The notes beneath the pieces are model-generated. The model was given only the letters and a program-made list of their open reading frames with translations. It searched no databases and was not told the origin of the DNA. From Bradyrhizobium sp. 199 (lineage in GTDB: Bacteria; Pseudomonadota; Alphaproteobacteria; Rhizobiales; Xanthobacteraceae), in NCBI RefSeq assembly GCF_023073355.1, contig NZ_JADPJI010000005.1, forward strand, positions 372,001 through 436,000: a stretch of 64,000 nt of DNA. The letters run 5' to 3'. Shown piece by piece: positions 63,675 to 64,000 of this stretch (position 1 is the stretch's first letter; each line of letters starts with the position of its first letter). The position numbers and the translations under genes are program-made.

Positions 63675-64000
63675 GTGTCACATTTGATCCTGGCAACGAA
63701 CCATGGAGCGGCCGCTGTGCTTGGCCGCTCCAACTTGGCAAATATCGCCCTCGGCTTTTCCGTGCGCTTCGTCTGGGGCCGATTGCCGTCCGAGGAAGAA
63801 CTCGCGATAGCGCTGGAGCCACGTTCTGCGAAGCATTCCAGAACGGGCGATCATTGGCTCGACGATGTGGAACGAAATTCGCTGATCGGCTTCGGCTCGC
63901 CGGACATCGGCTTTCTTCAGCTCTGCGAGAAGTTCGACTCGATCGAAGTGTGGGCCGACGTGCGGCCGAACGATCAACTCGTGCTGGTCTGGCTGCTCGA
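63675..64000 (+). CDS. DUF1835-like protein, third tandem member (3' truncated by window)
   Basis: GTG 63675, four bases after GAGAGG, opens a frame that is still open at the window end. It reads VSHLILATNHGAAAVLG, then NIALGFSVRFVWGRLPSEEELAIALEPRS and DSIEVWADVRPNDQLVLVWLL, aligning with the second member over its first 110 residues (LILT, WGPLPSE, LWIGPEPNAQLILLWLL). It confirms a tandem array of three paralogs. Confidence 0.75.
   Translation, partial: MSHLILATNHGAAAVLGRSNLANIALGFSVRFVWGRLPSEEELAIALEPRSAKHSRTGDHWLDDVERNSLIGFGSPDIGFLQLCEKFDSIEVWADVRPNDQLVLVWLL

Overview
The window is GC-rich, densely coded alphaproteobacterial chromosome. Gene content and style point to Bradyrhizobium or a very close relative: three ~760-residue flagellins of the thick-flagellum type, the FlbT/FlaF pair, fliX divergent from flgI, cckA next to flhB, recA behind a GAAC-N7-GAAC LexA box, a cysteine-poor DksA, and many small dispersed palindromic repeats. 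Species assignment is inference; no database search was possible.

Layout. (1) 1-3202: end of a glycosyltransferase-like gene, then an ATP-grasp enzyme overlapping a PLP-dependent decarboxylase, closed by a strong hairpin. (2) 3276-15528: flbT, three tandem giant flagellin genes each with its own terminator, flaF, a FlaG-like gene, flgN-like, rod-binding flgJ, flgI, and divergent fliX. (3) 15679-18639: insert with an HxlR regulator and NAD(P)-binding enzyme, dksA, and a hydratase-family gene. (4) 18943-38008: flgF-flgG-flgA-flgH, divergent fliL-fliM-DUF6468-motE, a 1238-residue TPR protein, fliO-fliP, divergent flgB-flgC-fliE-fliQ-fliR-flhB, then the hybrid kinase cckA. (5) 38260-60947: housekeeping and accessory genes: Tim44-like protein, lectin-like secreted protein, GST, class I fumarase, a TetR/carotenoid-oxygenase regulon with two near-copies of one promoter-operator module, a SET-domain protein, an XRE regulator, DsbA-like protein, GNAT protein, a YeeE/YedE-type pair whose second half is frameshifted, and many small secreted or unknown proteins. 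(6) 61216-64000: recA, then three tandem members of one uncharacterised family, the first cut short and the last running off the window.

How it fits together. Flagellar genes for rod, P- and L-ring, export gate, switch and filament are present; fliF, fliG, fliI, flhA, hook and motA/B genes are not in this window. Four intergenic regions carry TTAA-N7-TTAA (CtrA-type) boxes, and four sites carry a GGCA-N5-TGCC palindrome. Since cckA, the kinase at the top of the CtrA relay in relatives, lies directly downstream of flhB, the region looks like a cell-cycle-coupled flagellar locus. The TetR-family gene at 48619 appears to control itself, a carotenoid oxygenase operon and a second operon of two membrane proteins through shared 19-bp operators.
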